A stretch of DNA of 64,000 bases, taken from assembly GCF_002101785.1 (NCBI RefSeq), contig NZ_LQPJ01000008.1, positions 1 to 64,000 of the forward strand, given 5' to 3'. A program made the translations under genes and the position numbers. Below are positions 36,887-45,284 of the stretch, one piece after another. The notes under the pieces were generated by a model. That model made no database searches and was not told the origin of the DNA. It was given only the letters and a program-made list of their open reading frames with translations. This DNA comes from Mycobacterium palustre. GTDB lineage: Bacteria; Actinomycetota; Actinomycetes; Mycobacteriales; Mycobacteriaceae. Every line of letters starts with the position of its first letter. The stretch's first letter is position 1.

Positions 36887-37987
36887 TCAGCAGATTCGCG
36901 GCAGCGGGTCCCCGACCAGCATGTCCACGATCCGCGTCCCGCCGAACCCGGTTCGCAGCACCACGCTTTCGGCCGGCTCGGCCACCACCTGGCCGACCTC
37001 GGCCGCCTCGGCGCCCAACGGATGCGACCGCAGCGCGGCCAGCCCCGCCTCGGCGTCCTGCGGCGCGACAACGGCGACGAACTTGCCCTCGTTGGCCACA
37101 TACAGCGGATCGATGCCCAGCAACTCGCACGCCCCGGTCACCATGGGCCGCACCGGCAGCCGCTCCTCGAAGAGCAGCACGCCGAGGCCGCAGGCCTGGG
37201 CCAGCTCGTTGCACACCGTGCCCACCCCACCCCGGGTGGCGTCGCGCAGCCACCGCGTCGACGGCGCCGCGGCCAGCAGCAACTCCACCAACGGGCTCAC
37301 ACAGGCGGTGTCCGAGGCGATGTCGGCCTCGATGGCCAGATCCCCGCGGGCCAGCATGACCGCCATCCCGTGATCACCCATCGACCCCGACAGCAGCACC
37401 TTGTCCCCGGCGCGCACCGAGCTCGCCGACAGCGCGCGGCCGTCGGGGATGATGCCGACGCCGGTGGTCGTGACGAACAGCCCGTCCGCCGCACCCTTGG
37501 GCACCACCTTGGTATCCCCGGTGACGACCTGCACCCCCGCGGCCGCGGCGGCGGCGGCCATGTCGGCCACGATCGTTCGCAGTTCGCTTATGGGAAAGCC
37601 CTCTTCGAGCACGAACGCCGCCGAAATCCACGACGGCACCGCGCCGGCCATCGCCACATCGTTGCAGGTGCCGTTCACCGCCAGCTCGCCGATCGACCCG
37701 CCGGGAAAACGCCGCGGCGACACCACGAACGAGTCCGTCGACATCACCATCCGATCGCCGCCCGGCAAGGCCACCGCCGCCCCGTCGCCCAACGGCTCGA
37801 GCAGCGGGTTGCGGAACGCTTCCACGAACACCGCGTCCACCAACGCCGCCGACGCCTTGCCGCCGGCCCCGTGGGCCAGGGTCACGTGGTCGTCGAGCAG
37901 GCGAGGGCGGCGCCGCCGAAACGACTCGATCCGCTCGATCACCTCGCCCTCGCCGAACCGGGGGCCGGACGCCAAATACTCGCTCAT
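36887..37987 (-). CDS. hypE: hydrogenase maturation factor HypE
   Basis: A 366-residue AIR-synthase-like enzyme that dehydrates HypF-made thiocarboxamide to thiocyanate on its own C-terminal cysteine, the CN source. The tail is P-R-I-C, as required. ATP-binding motifs include H-G-A-G-G-K and G-D-G-A-A-V, and D-A-T-R-G-G-V is conserved. ATG at 37987 overlaps the isomerase-like stop by 4 bp. Confidence 0.96.
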   Translation of the reverse strand: MSEYLASGPRFGEGEVIERIESFRRRRPRLLDDHVTLAHGAGGKASAALVDAVFVEAFRNPLLEPLGDGAAVALPGGDRMVMSTDSFVVSPRRFPGGSIGELAVNGTCNDVAMAGAVPSWISAAFVLEEGFPISELRTIVADMAAAAAAAGVQVVTGDTKVVPKGAADGLFVTTTGVGIIPDGRALSASSVRAGDKVLLSGSMGDHGMAVMLARGDLAIEADIASDTACVSPLVELLLAAAPSTRWLRDATRGGVGTVCNELAQACGLGVLLFEERLPVRPMVTGACELLGIDPLYVANEGKFVAVVAPQDAEAGLAALRSHPLGAEAAEVGQVVAEPAESVVLRTGFGGTRIVDMLVGDPLPRIC

Positions 37988-38661
37988 GCGGCCCCCAAAC
38001 CCGAGTCGCCCGACCGCTCGTGCACGCTCAACCACAGCTGATAGCCCAGCAGCGCCTGCGCTTCCTGGATCCGGTGCACGCTTTGGGAACGAACGACGAA
38101 GCAGGCGTCCACGTTTGGGTTGTCGACGAAAGCGCCGCCGTTGTAGCCGGCGAAACCGATCGTGTAGAGGCCTCGCCTTCGTGCCTCGGCCAGCGCGGCG
38201 AGCAGGTTGGGCGAGCCGCCGCTGGTCGACATGGCGATCGCGATGTCGCCCGCCTTCGCGCGGGCGATCAGCTGGCGGGCGAACACCAGCTCGAAGCCGA
38301 CGTCGTTGCCCAGCGCCGTCATGACGGCCTGGTCGGCGGTCAGCGACCACGCCGGCAGCGGCCGGCCCATCGGCGGCCGGGCGAACAACCGCGCCAGCGT
38401 GGTGGAATCGGTGCAGCTGCCGCCGTTTCCGAAGGTGAACATCCGCCCGCCGGCCGCGAAACGCCGCGCCATCTCGGCGGCGGCCGCGGCCAGCGGCCCG
38501 GCGTTGGCCTCCAATGTCGAGCGCCGCAGCGCCAGGCTTTCGGCCGCCTTGGCCCGCGCCGAGGCGGCCAGGTCGGCGAGCAGCGACGCGGCCGCCCCGT
38601 CGTTGCGGTCTTCCTCGGCGTCGATGAACGGGTACAGGAAGTTGGTGGGTTCGTCGCTCAT
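37984..38661 (-). CDS. SIS-domain protein (phosphoheptose isomerase-like) of the hydrogenase operon
   Basis: A 225-residue protein with the sugar-isomerase fold of GmhA: F-T-F-G-N-G-G-S-C-T-D-S, L-T-A-D-Q-A-V-M-T-A-L-G-N-D-V-G-F and A-M-S-T-S-G-G-S-P-N-L-L are the phosphosugar-binding loops. Phosphoheptose isomerases make ADP-heptose precursors, but mycobacteria lack LPS and this gene is locked between hyp genes by ATGA overlaps on both sides. Role in maturation unknown; it may pair with the neighbouring SIS/HypC-like protein. Confidence 0.88.
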   Translation of the reverse strand: MSDEPTNFLYPFIDAEEDRNDGAAASLLADLAASARAKAAESLALRRSTLEANAGPLAAAAAEMARRFAAGGRMFTFGNGGSCTDSTTLARLFARPPMGRPLPAWSLTADQAVMTALGNDVGFELVFARQLIARAKAGDIAIAMSTSGGSPNLLAALAEARRRGLYTIGFAGYNGGAFVDNPNVDACFVVRSQSVHRIQEAQALLGYQLWLSVHERSGDSGLGAA

Positions 38662-39383
38662 CGCGGACCGTCCTTGTCGTCGAGTCGGCTGATCACCATG
38701 CCGGCGTGCACCACGACGAGCTCGCCGGCGGCGACCGGGTCGACGAGCGTGGTCACCACGGTCTCGACGCCGCGCGCGGTGCGCACCGGCGCGTGGCCGT
38801 CGTCGGACGCGTCCACCACCTCGCCGAGGCGCCCCTCGTCGCCGCAGGTGACGCAAACCGGTTCGGGGCGTTCGGGTTTGAGCAACCCGGGATGTTCGAA
38901 ACACACGTGCGTCAGCTCCCAGAGCAGGTGATAGAACAGCACGAACCCGCCCGTCGCCGGCACCCGCGGGTCGGGGTCGTCGAGCCACAGGACGTGGTCG
39001 GCCATCCCGGCGGCGGGCCGTTCGCCGCTGCCGATCCAGACGGTGGTGGCGCCCCACGCCGGGCCGCGCCGCATCACCGAGCGCACCCGCGGGTCCTCCG
39101 CGCCGGATACCGCGATCACGATGTCGCCGGGACGCACCGACACCCGCACCAGGTCCACCAGGTCCGGACCGGTCAACGCCACCGCGGGCAGGGCGCGTTT
39201 CCCCACGATCACCGGGTGCACGAACTCGACCGCGATGTGCAGCGCGTGCGGCTCCCACGACGGCGCGATGGACCACATGGTGGCACCCGCGGCGAACCGC
39301 CTGGCCAGCGTGAAGGCGGTCGCGGCCAGGTCCTCGGCCAAGTCGGCGCCCAGCCCGCGGTCAATCGCGGTGGTGACGGTCAT
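38658..39383 (-). CDS. SIS-like domain fused to a HypC-like C-terminus
   Basis: A 241-residue protein. Residues 1-165 look like a degenerate SIS fold ([12 protein letters not shown], then [10 protein letters not shown]). From C177 the sequence turns HypC-like: [14 protein letters not shown], then [19 protein letters not shown], matching the HypC core except for the start. It could present Fe(CN)2CO through C177/C180, but that is inference. Its start overlaps hypF by 23 bp and its end overlaps the SIS gene (ATGA). Confidence 0.82.
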   Translation of the reverse strand: MTVTTAIDRGLGADLAEDLAATAFTLARRFAAGATMWSIAPSWEPHALHIAVEFVHPVIVGKRALPAVALTGPDLVDLVRVSVRPGDIVIAVSGAEDPRVRSVMRRGPAWGATTVWIGSGERPAAGMADHVLWLDDPDPRVPATGGFVLFYHLLWELTHVCFEHPGLLKPERPEPVCVTCGDEGRLGEVVDASDDGHAPVRTARGVETVVTTLVDPVAAGELVVVHAGMVISRLDDKDGPR

Positions 39384-41757
39384 CGCTCGATCCCCCTTCC
39401 GGCCCCTTCGGCCCCTCTAGCCCCTTGAGCGTCGATATCGCGGCCTGACCCAGCGCCAGGCCGCCGTCGTTCGGCGGCACCGTGTGGTGGGTCAGCACCT
39501 CAAAGCCGGCCTCCCGCAACCGGTTACGACATGCGCGCAGCAGCAGCACGTTCTGGAACACCCCGCCCGTGAGGCCCACCAGGCGAACCCCGCCGGCCAC
39601 CTGGACGACCACCTTGGCGACGGCGTCGGCGACCGCCTCGTGGAAAGCCGCGGCCAGCGACGCGGGCGGCGTGCCGGCATACAGGGCCGCGACCATCGTC
39701 TGCACCATGGTGGCCGGATCGATCACCCCGTCGGCGCGCACCGTCAGCGGCAGCGACGGCCGCGCCGCGTCGCCGCTCGTCTCGGCGAGCGCCTCGAGCT
39801 CGATGGCGGCCTGGCCCTCGTAGTCGATCCGGTGCCGCACCCCGAGCAGCGAGGCGACGGCGTCGAACAGCCGGCCCACGCTCGAACAGGGCACGCATCC
39901 CGCGCCGCTCTCCAATTGCGAACGCACGACCAGCAATTCGTCCGGTGAAGCGGCCGCGACCGGTGCCAAATCCGAGGCCCAGTCCACGCCGGACGCCCAC
40001 AACTGGGACAGCGCCATCCGCCACGGGTTGCGCACCGCGGCGTCGCCGCCGGGCAGCGGCACCGCCCGCAGGTGGCCGACCCGGGCGAAACGCTGGCTGT
40101 CGGTCCCGAGGGCCAGGATCTCGCCGCCCCAGATGGTGTGGTCGGACCCGTAGCCGGTTCCGTCGAACGAGACCCCCACGACGGGTTCCCCGATGCGTCC
40201 GTGCTCGGCCAGCAGCGACACGACGTGCGCGTGGTGGTGCTGCACCAGGTCCAGCGGCCGGCCGCCCGCGTGGCGTTCCGCCCAGCTTCGGGTGTGGTAT
40301 CCGGGGTGCAGGTCGGCGGCCAGTCGCGTTGCGGTGCCGCGTATTTCGCCGAGTTGTTGGACCGCGCGCTCGAACGCGCGCAGCGTCTCCCAGGTGGCCA
40401 TGTCGCCGATGTGGCCGGACAGGTAGGCGCGCCGGCCGTCGGTGAGGCAGAAGGTGTTCTTCAGCTCCCCGCCCACGGCCAGCACCGCGGGGGCGGCCCG
40501 CCCGAGATCGACGGGCAGCGGCGCGTAGCCGCGGGACCGGCGGATCGGCAGCTCGTGCGCCCCGTCCTCGTCTTCGACCACGCGCACCACCGAGTCGTCA
40601 CACGGGACGTGGATCGGCCGGTTGTGGTCCAGGACGGCGTCGCACAGCGCCGGAAGCCGTTCCGCGGCATCGCGATCGGTGAAGCAGATCGGTTCGTCGG
40701 AACGGTTGGCGCTGGTCAGTACCAGCGCGTCGGGTACCGGCTGCGCGGCGCCGGGCACCGGCGCCAGCAGCAGGTGGTGGATCGGGGAGTAGGGCAGCAT
40801 CAGCCCGAGCAGCGGGTTGCCGGGCGCGACGGCGGCGGCGACCGGCGCGCCGCGACGCCGCCTCAGCAGCACGATCGGCCGCGCGGGGCCGCACAGCACG
40901 GCGGCCTCGTCGTCGTCGACGTGGGCGTAGCGGCGCGCGACGTGCAAATCACGCACCAGCATGGCGAAGGGCTTGGCGCCCCGCGCCTTTCGCGCCCGCA
41001 GCGCTGTGACCGCCGCCTCGTCGTCGACGGCGCAGGCGAGGTGGTAGCCGCCGATGCCCTTGATGGCCACCACCGCGCCGGCGGCCAGCGCGCGCTGGGT
41101 CGCCGCCAGGGCGGCGTCCGATCCATCCACCCGGCCGGCCTTCGACCGGAACCACAGCGACGGCCCGCACTCGGGGCAGGCGATCGGTTGGGCGTGAAAG
41201 CGGCGGTCCGCCGGATCGTGGTATTCGGCGGCGCAGTGGTCACACATCGCGAACGCCGACATGGTGGTGGCCGGGCGGTCGTAGGGCAGCTCGCGGATGA
41301 TGGTGAACCGCGGACCGCAGTTGGTACAGGTCACGAACGGGTGGCGGTAGCGCCGGTCGCGCGGGTCGAACAGTTCGGCGACGCAGTCGTCGCACACCGC
41401 GATGTCGGGGGGGATCGGGGTGGTGCCGCCGGCGGCCGCGCGGCCGGCCCGGCTTTCCGCGATCCGGAACTCGTGCGCGCACCCGTCGTCGGCGGGGAGG
41501 TCGGTGACGGTGACCGCCGAGATGCGGGCCAGCGGCGGGGCCTGCGCGCGCAGCCGGCGACCGAACTCGTCCACCCGCGCGCGGTCGCCCTGCACCTCGA
41601 CAAAGACGGCGCCCGAATCGTTTCCGACGAACCCGGCCAGGCCCAGCTCGGTGGCGATCCGATGGACGAAAGGCCGGAACCCCACCCCCTGGACCACGCC
41701 GGTCACCCTGAAGCGCTGCCGGACGTCCGGCCGCACCATCAGGGGGGACTCGGTCAT
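39361..41757 (-). CDS. hypF: carbamoyltransferase HypF
   Basis: A 798-residue enzyme that activates carbamoyl phosphate and carbamoylates HypE for cyanide synthesis. Domains in order: acylphosphatase ([14 protein letters not shown]), two zinc fingers (C-D-D-C ... C-T-N-C, C-D-H-C ... C-P-E-C), a YrdC-like domain ([13 protein letters not shown]), and a Kae1-like domain ([13 protein letters not shown]). It starts at ATG 41757, one base after hypC. Confidence 0.97.
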   Translation of the reverse strand: MTESPLMVRPDVRQRFRVTGVVQGVGFRPFVHRIATELGLAGFVGNDSGAVFVEVQGDRARVDEFGRRLRAQAPPLARISAVTVTDLPADDGCAHEFRIAESRAGRAAAGGTTPIPPDIAVCDDCVAELFDPRDRRYRHPFVTCTNCGPRFTIIRELPYDRPATTMSAFAMCDHCAAEYHDPADRRFHAQPIACPECGPSLWFRSKAGRVDGSDAALAATQRALAAGAVVAIKGIGGYHLACAVDDEAAVTALRARKARGAKPFAMLVRDLHVARRYAHVDDDEAAVLCGPARPIVLLRRRRGAPVAAAVAPGNPLLGLMLPYSPIHHLLLAPVPGAAQPVPDALVLTSANRSDEPICFTDRDAAERLPALCDAVLDHNRPIHVPCDDSVVRVVEDEDGAHELPIRRSRGYAPLPVDLGRAAPAVLAVGGELKNTFCLTDGRRAYLSGHIGDMATWETLRAFERAVQQLGEIRGTATRLAADLHPGYHTRSWAERHAGGRPLDLVQHHHAHVVSLLAEHGRIGEPVVGVSFDGTGYGSDHTIWGGEILALGTDSQRFARVGHLRAVPLPGGDAAVRNPWRMALSQLWASGVDWASDLAPVAAASPDELLVVRSQLESGAGCVPCSSVGRLFDAVASLLGVRHRIDYEGQAAIELEALAETSGDAARPSLPLTVRADGVIDPATMVQTMVAALYAGTPPASLAAAFHEAVADAVAKVVVQVAGGVRLVGLTGGVFQNVLLLRACRNRLREAGFEVLTHHTVPPNDGGLALGQAAISTLKGLEGPKGPEGGSSDDRHHRD

Positions 41758-41758
41758 C

Positions 41759-42025
41759 TCAACCGCCCCCCGGGCCCACCGTGGGATCGAAGCCGCCCCC
41801 GCCGATGAGCTCGAGGCCGGCCATCGCCTGCCGCGCCCCGTCCCGGTCGGTCTTCTCGACGGCGAAGCCCATGTGGATGATCACCCAGTCGCCGGGCGAA
41901 AACGTCTCGTCTGAAAGCATTCCGACGTTGACCCGGCGCCGCTCGCCGGCGACGTCGACCAGCGCGAGCTGTCCCTCGTAGCCGTCCAGCATCTGGATCA
42001 CCTGACCGGGTATGCCCAGGCACAT
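41759..42025 (-). CDS. hypC: HypC-family chaperone, first copy
   Basis: An 88-residue HypC beginning [10 protein letters not shown] and containing [17 protein letters not shown]2 carries the Fe(CN)2CO group. The last 18 residues are Gly-rich (I-G-G-G-G-F). It lies between the maturation protease and hypF with 1-3 bp gaps. Two HypCs may serve different partners, such as HucL and the accessory proteins. Confidence 0.95.
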   Translation of the reverse strand: MCLGIPGQVIQMLDGYEGQLALVDVAGERRRVNVGMLSDETFSPGDWVIIHMGFAVEKTDRDGARQAMAGLELIGGGGFDPTVGPGGG

Positions 42026-42028
42026 GGC

Positions 42029-42526
42029 TCAGTTGTCCTCGGCTGCGGCGGTCGCCGCCGGGATCTGCAACGCCGCGACGATCTCCTCGACGGCGCGCGC
42101 GGCCCGCGGGACCGCCCTGGCCACGGGCTCGGTCAGGCCGATGCCCTCCTCGACGCTGCCGGCCTCGCAGCCGACGACCACCGTGTAGGGCGGGCTGCCG
42201 CCCAGGGCCCGCAGGCTCGCGAACACCGCCGCCGGATCCATGCTGTGACCGTCGAGACCCGTCGCCTGCGGATCGGATTCGCAATCTGCCTGAAATACGT
42301 GCAGCGTGCCCGGGTTGCCCCTGCTGGGCACCGCGTCGACGAGGACGAGCGTGTCCCATTCCTCGAGCAGGTCGTAGGCCAGGTGCATGCCCCTCACGCC
42401 GTAGTCGATGACGCGGACCCGGGAACCGTCCTGCGGGATCTCGGCGTTGCGGACCACCTCGGAGCCGAATCCGTCGTCACCCAGAAAGATGTTGCCGATG
42501 CCGGCCACCAGAATGCGTGCTGTCAT
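42029..42526 (-). CDS. hydrogenase maturation endopeptidase (HycI/HupD type)
   Basis: A 165-residue protease that removes the C-terminal peptide of the large subunit after nickel insertion. It starts I-L-V-A-G-I-G-N-I-F-L-G-D-D-G-F-G, with the first metal-ligand Glu replaced by Asp in this form, then V-I-D-Y-G-V-R-G, and D-A-V-P-S-R-G and G-C-E-A-G-S-V. ATG at 42526 is the natural start. The same frame stays open to 42664, so a membrane peptide is joined in phase upstream. hypC follows 3 bp downstream. Confidence 0.9.
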   Translation of the reverse strand: MTARILVAGIGNIFLGDDGFGSEVVRNAEIPQDGSRVRVIDYGVRGMHLAYDLLEEWDTLVLVDAVPSRGNPGTLHVFQADCESDPQATGLDGHSMDPAAVFASLRALGGSPPYTVVVGCEAGSVEEGIGLTEPVARAVPRAARAVEEIVAALQIPAATAAAEDN

Positions 42527-42543
42527 GTGATCGCCCGGTTCGA

Positions 42544-42664
42544 CTACATCCCGCCTTAACTTCAGGTAGCGGCGCGCATCGGGCAGCGAGATCACGCCGA
42601 GCACGATCCCGACCGCGAGCACGAGCGCGACCAGCGCGATGAATACCCAACCCAGCGCTTCCAT
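42544..42664 (-). pseudogene. small membrane peptide (DUF6893-like) with an apparent one-base insertion
   Basis: Minus-strand ATG at 42664 opens one transmembrane helix (W-V-F-I-A-L-V-A-L-V-L-A-V-G-I-V-L-G-V) followed by S-L-P-D-A-R-R-Y-L-K-L-R-R. Relatives in hydrogenase operons, as I recall, end R-R-M-stop; here ATG-TAG is present (42549-42544) but shifted by one G in the CCC run at 42550-42552. The frame therefore runs on into the protease as one 211-residue product. Either a true fusion, a slippage site or a sequencing error. Confidence 0.65.
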
Positions 42665-42676
42665 GTCGACTTCCTT

Positions 42677-44005
42677 TCACCTTGCGGGTTGTCCCGTTTC
42701 GAGCGGCTCTACTTCGTCGGGGGAGAAGTACAGATAGCGTCCGTACCAGTCGTGCATGTCGGCGGCGGGGTCGTCCTCGACGACGACGCCGACGTGCTTG
42801 TTGCCTTCGACGTCTTCATGCACGGACGCGACGCGGGCCGTCCTGCCCGCGACGAAGATGTCCTGCGCGTCGGCGTTGCGCCGGGGCCGCAACCGGACCC
42901 GGCTGCCGCGCGCGATCCGCACCCCGTCGACCAGTACCGCGTCGATCTCGGGGCGCACGGCGCCGTCGGCGAGCGGGTCCCACCAGTCGACGCCCTCGGG
43001 GATCTCGGGTACCAGGCCGGGCGCTTTGCGCGGATCGCGCAGCACGCCGTGCAGGCGGGCCATGTCCTCGGGGGACATGGCGTCACACTGGTCGATGATC
43101 CGCGCGGCCCGCGGATCGGTGGCGCGTGCCTGCGCCTTTTCCTGGTCCGTCATCGTCATCACGCGCAGGGTGAGGATCTCGTCGATCTCCGTGCAGTCGT
43201 ACAGCGCGGTGCCGCTTTGTTCGGCGACCTCGGGGTGGTCGTAGAGGATGATCGGCGAAATCAGCAGGATGTCGCGGCTGCCGGGCGGCCCCGCCAGCAC
43301 CGGGAAGCAGCGGTGCTGGCTGCACCGCGACGCCGCGTCCGCGGCCCGATGCGGCGGCTCGAGCAGCGAAACAAACTGCCCGCCAACCACTTCGGCGATG
43401 ACGTGGGTGCCGATCATGGACCGCGCGATCACCGAGCCTTTCCCCTCCGCCTGCCCGGCGCCGGCGCCGACGTTGCCGACACGCACCGACACCCGGCGCA
43501 GCTCGCCGTCCGGCTCGCTGGTCACCGCCAACTCGCCACGCACCTCCCGCCGCCGGCGTACCAGCCGCCCGCCGTCGAGGATTTCGACGTCGGTTCCTGC
43601 TCCCGCCGTCACGGGAAGCGTCCACCGCCGGCCGTCCAGCGCGATAGGGCCGAAGGACCTCTCGCATTCGACCGCCTCGTCCCAGGTGAGCCACGATCCG
43701 GCCGGCGTGGTCAGCTCGGCGACGGGCTCGAACTCGCCGTGCGCGAACTCGCGCTCGGCCGCGCGGTGCTGCAGCTGCAGGAACCGCACCACCACGGTGA
43801 TCGCGCGGGCGCCGTCGACGAGGAACTCCGCCGCGAGGGTGTCGTCTTCGCCCAGGCCGGCGGCCGCGGCGCCGGGCGGCCCCAAAACGCCGAACTGCCA
43901 ACGCGATTGGTTCTTGCTCGACGTCCCGCGGTACGGGTAGAGCAGGTAGCCCTCATAGAGCACCGCGTCGGCGACGGCGCGGGCCCGGTCCCAGTTCGAG
44001 GTCAT
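42677..44005 (-). CDS. 442-residue hydrogenase-operon protein of unknown function
   Basis: It begins M-T-S-N-W-D-R-A-R-A-V-A-D-A-V-L-Y-E-G-Y and the first 290 residues include Y-R-G-T-S-S-K-N-Q-S-R-W-Q-F-G-V-L, a segment common to these operons. The last 140 residues contain a likely SH3/KOW-like barrel (G-S-R-V-R-L-R-P, V-G-V-V-V-E-D-D-P, Y-L-Y-F-S-P-D-E-V). No cofactor motif or membrane segment is clear. ATG overlaps the DUF6084 stop (ATGA). It sits between structural and maturation genes; role unknown. Confidence 0.82.
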   Translation of the reverse strand: MTSNWDRARAVADAVLYEGYLLYPYRGTSSKNQSRWQFGVLGPPGAAAAGLGEDDTLAAEFLVDGARAITVVVRFLQLQHRAAEREFAHGEFEPVAELTTPAGSWLTWDEAVECERSFGPIALDGRRWTLPVTAGAGTDVEILDGGRLVRRRREVRGELAVTSEPDGELRRVSVRVGNVGAGAGQAEGKGSVIARSMIGTHVIAEVVGGQFVSLLEPPHRAADAASRCSQHRCFPVLAGPPGSRDILLISPIILYDHPEVAEQSGTALYDCTEIDEILTLRVMTMTDQEKAQARATDPRAARIIDQCDAMSPEDMARLHGVLRDPRKAPGLVPEIPEGVDWWDPLADGAVRPEIDAVLVDGVRIARGSRVRLRPRRNADAQDIFVAGRTARVASVHEDVEGNKHVGVVVEDDPAADMHDWYGRYLYFSPDEVEPLETGQPAR

Positions 44006-44655
44006 CGGGCCGCCTCCCGCTCGGCGTCCAGCAGCGAGACGATCGCGTGGTCGAGATCGAGCAGGCCGTGCGCCGACTTGTAGGCGGCCAGCGCGGCGAC
44101 GGTCTCGTGGTTCAGCCGCACCCAGCCGGCGTTCGGGTAGTGCTGCGCCATCAGGTCCCGCCACACCGAGACCGGCATGTCGTAACGGCACTCGCAGTCC
44201 CACGGCACCTGCTGCACCGAAAAGCCGCGTCGCGAATTCACGAAAATTGTTCCGCTGAAAAGGAATTGCAGCGGTAGGGCGCCGTCGCGCAGCGCGTGCA
44301 GGTACTTGGCGGCGGCCACCTCGAAGTCGTAGGTGCACTCCAGCGGGAGCGCCACCGTGGTGTTGCCCGCGAAGCCCTGCACCATGGCGGTGCAATGCTG
44401 CCAGAGGAACGTGCGCTGCGTCGTCGCCCAGCGTTCGCGGCTCCCGAACAAGTCGGTCAGCCCGGCCGCCTCGGCGTCGGAGTAGGACCGCCGCAGCGGC
44501 TCGATCCGGACCTGGCAGCGCAACGCGATGGCGTGCACCGGGTCCTCGCCGTCGACGGCGACGCCGACGTGGGCGGTCAGCACCGGGCTGACCGTGTAGG
44601 GCTCGGGGACCACGTCGAGGACGGCGAAGGTGACGTCCAGGTGCTGCCCGGTCAT
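44002..44655 (-). CDS. DUF6084 protein of the hydrogenase operon
   Basis: A 217-residue protein of unknown function. Conserved features are L-R-C-Q-V-R-I-E-P-L-R-R, F-L-W-Q-H-C-T-A-M-V-Q-G-F and V-P-W-D-C-E-C-R-Y-D-M-P-V-S-V-W. The C-x-C pairs and several aromatic residues suggest a beta-rich protein, possibly binding metal or a partner's cluster. ATGA overlaps couple it to DUF5947 upstream and the 442-residue gene downstream. Family name is from memory. Confidence 0.82.
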   Translation of the reverse strand: MTGQHLDVTFAVLDVVPEPYTVSPVLTAHVGVAVDGEDPVHAIALRCQVRIEPLRRSYSDAEAAGLTDLFGSRERWATTQRTFLWQHCTAMVQGFAGNTTVALPLECTYDFEVAAAKYLHALRDGALPLQFLFSGTIFVNSRRGFSVQQVPWDCECRYDMPVSVWRDLMAQHYPNAGWVRLNHETVAALAAYKSAHGLLDLDHAIVSLLDAEREAAR

Positions 44656-45284
44656 GGCGGCGTCACCACCGCGCGGTCCTCGATGCGGGCGAAGAAGTCG
44701 TCGAGGTACGCGCGGGCCTCCTGCCCGCCGTCGAAGCCGCGCCACAGCAGGCGCAGCCGTCCGACGAACTCGTAGCAGGCGTCGATGGGGACGAGATAGG
44801 TTTGCGGCTCGGCGTCGTGGTCGTCGGGAACGCGAACCAGCAGCGCCTCGACGTCGTCGGCCGGCAGCCGCGCCCGCGGGTCGGCGCGGCCGATGGCGTT
44901 CCAGGCGTCCAGGTCCAGCTCGGACTCGGTGGCGCCGGCCGGGCCGGGATAGAACGCGACCGTGCGCCCGAGCGCGGAGTTGGTGAACAAGAAGGCGACG
45001 CCGACCGGGATCTGCAGCGCCTCCCACGCGCGGCGGTCCAGCGCGAAGCCCGGGAACGCCAGGTAGCGGTCGGGCACCGCCCGATAGCGCAGCTCGGCTC
45101 GGGAGTCGGTGAACAGCAGATAGCAGGCCCGGCAGACGCACCTCAGCTGCCGGCCGGGCACGTCCACCACGTGCCGGTGTTCGTCGGGGATGACCTCCGA
45201 GCACATCTCGCACCGCTCGGCCTCGGGCTCGGCGGCCCGCCGGGTGCCGGTGGCGCGCGCCAGCACGTCGTACGGGGAGGTCAT
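44652..45284 (-). CDS. DUF5947 protein with a zinc-ribbon-like N-terminus
   Basis: A 210-residue protein. C25-x-x-C28 (C-E-M-C-S-E-V), H36/H38 and C49-x-C51-x-x-C54 (C-V-C-R-A-C-Y-L-L-F) form a likely metal site. Later P-V-G-V-A-F-L-F-T-N-S and A-F-Y-P-G-P-A-G-A-T-E-S are conserved in this family. It is coupled by ATGA overlaps to the NifU/Rieske-like gene and to DUF6084. Unknown function; the metal site may be zinc or an Fe-S cluster. Confidence 0.82.
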   Translation of the reverse strand: MTSPYDVLARATGTRRAAEPEAERCEMCSEVIPDEHRHVVDVPGRQLRCVCRACYLLFTDSRAELRYRAVPDRYLAFPGFALDRRAWEALQIPVGVAFLFTNSALGRTVAFYPGPAGATESELDLDAWNAIGRADPRARLPADDVEALLVRVPDDHDAEPQTYLVPIDACYEFVGRLRLLWRGFDGGQEARAYLDDFFARIEDRAVVTPP

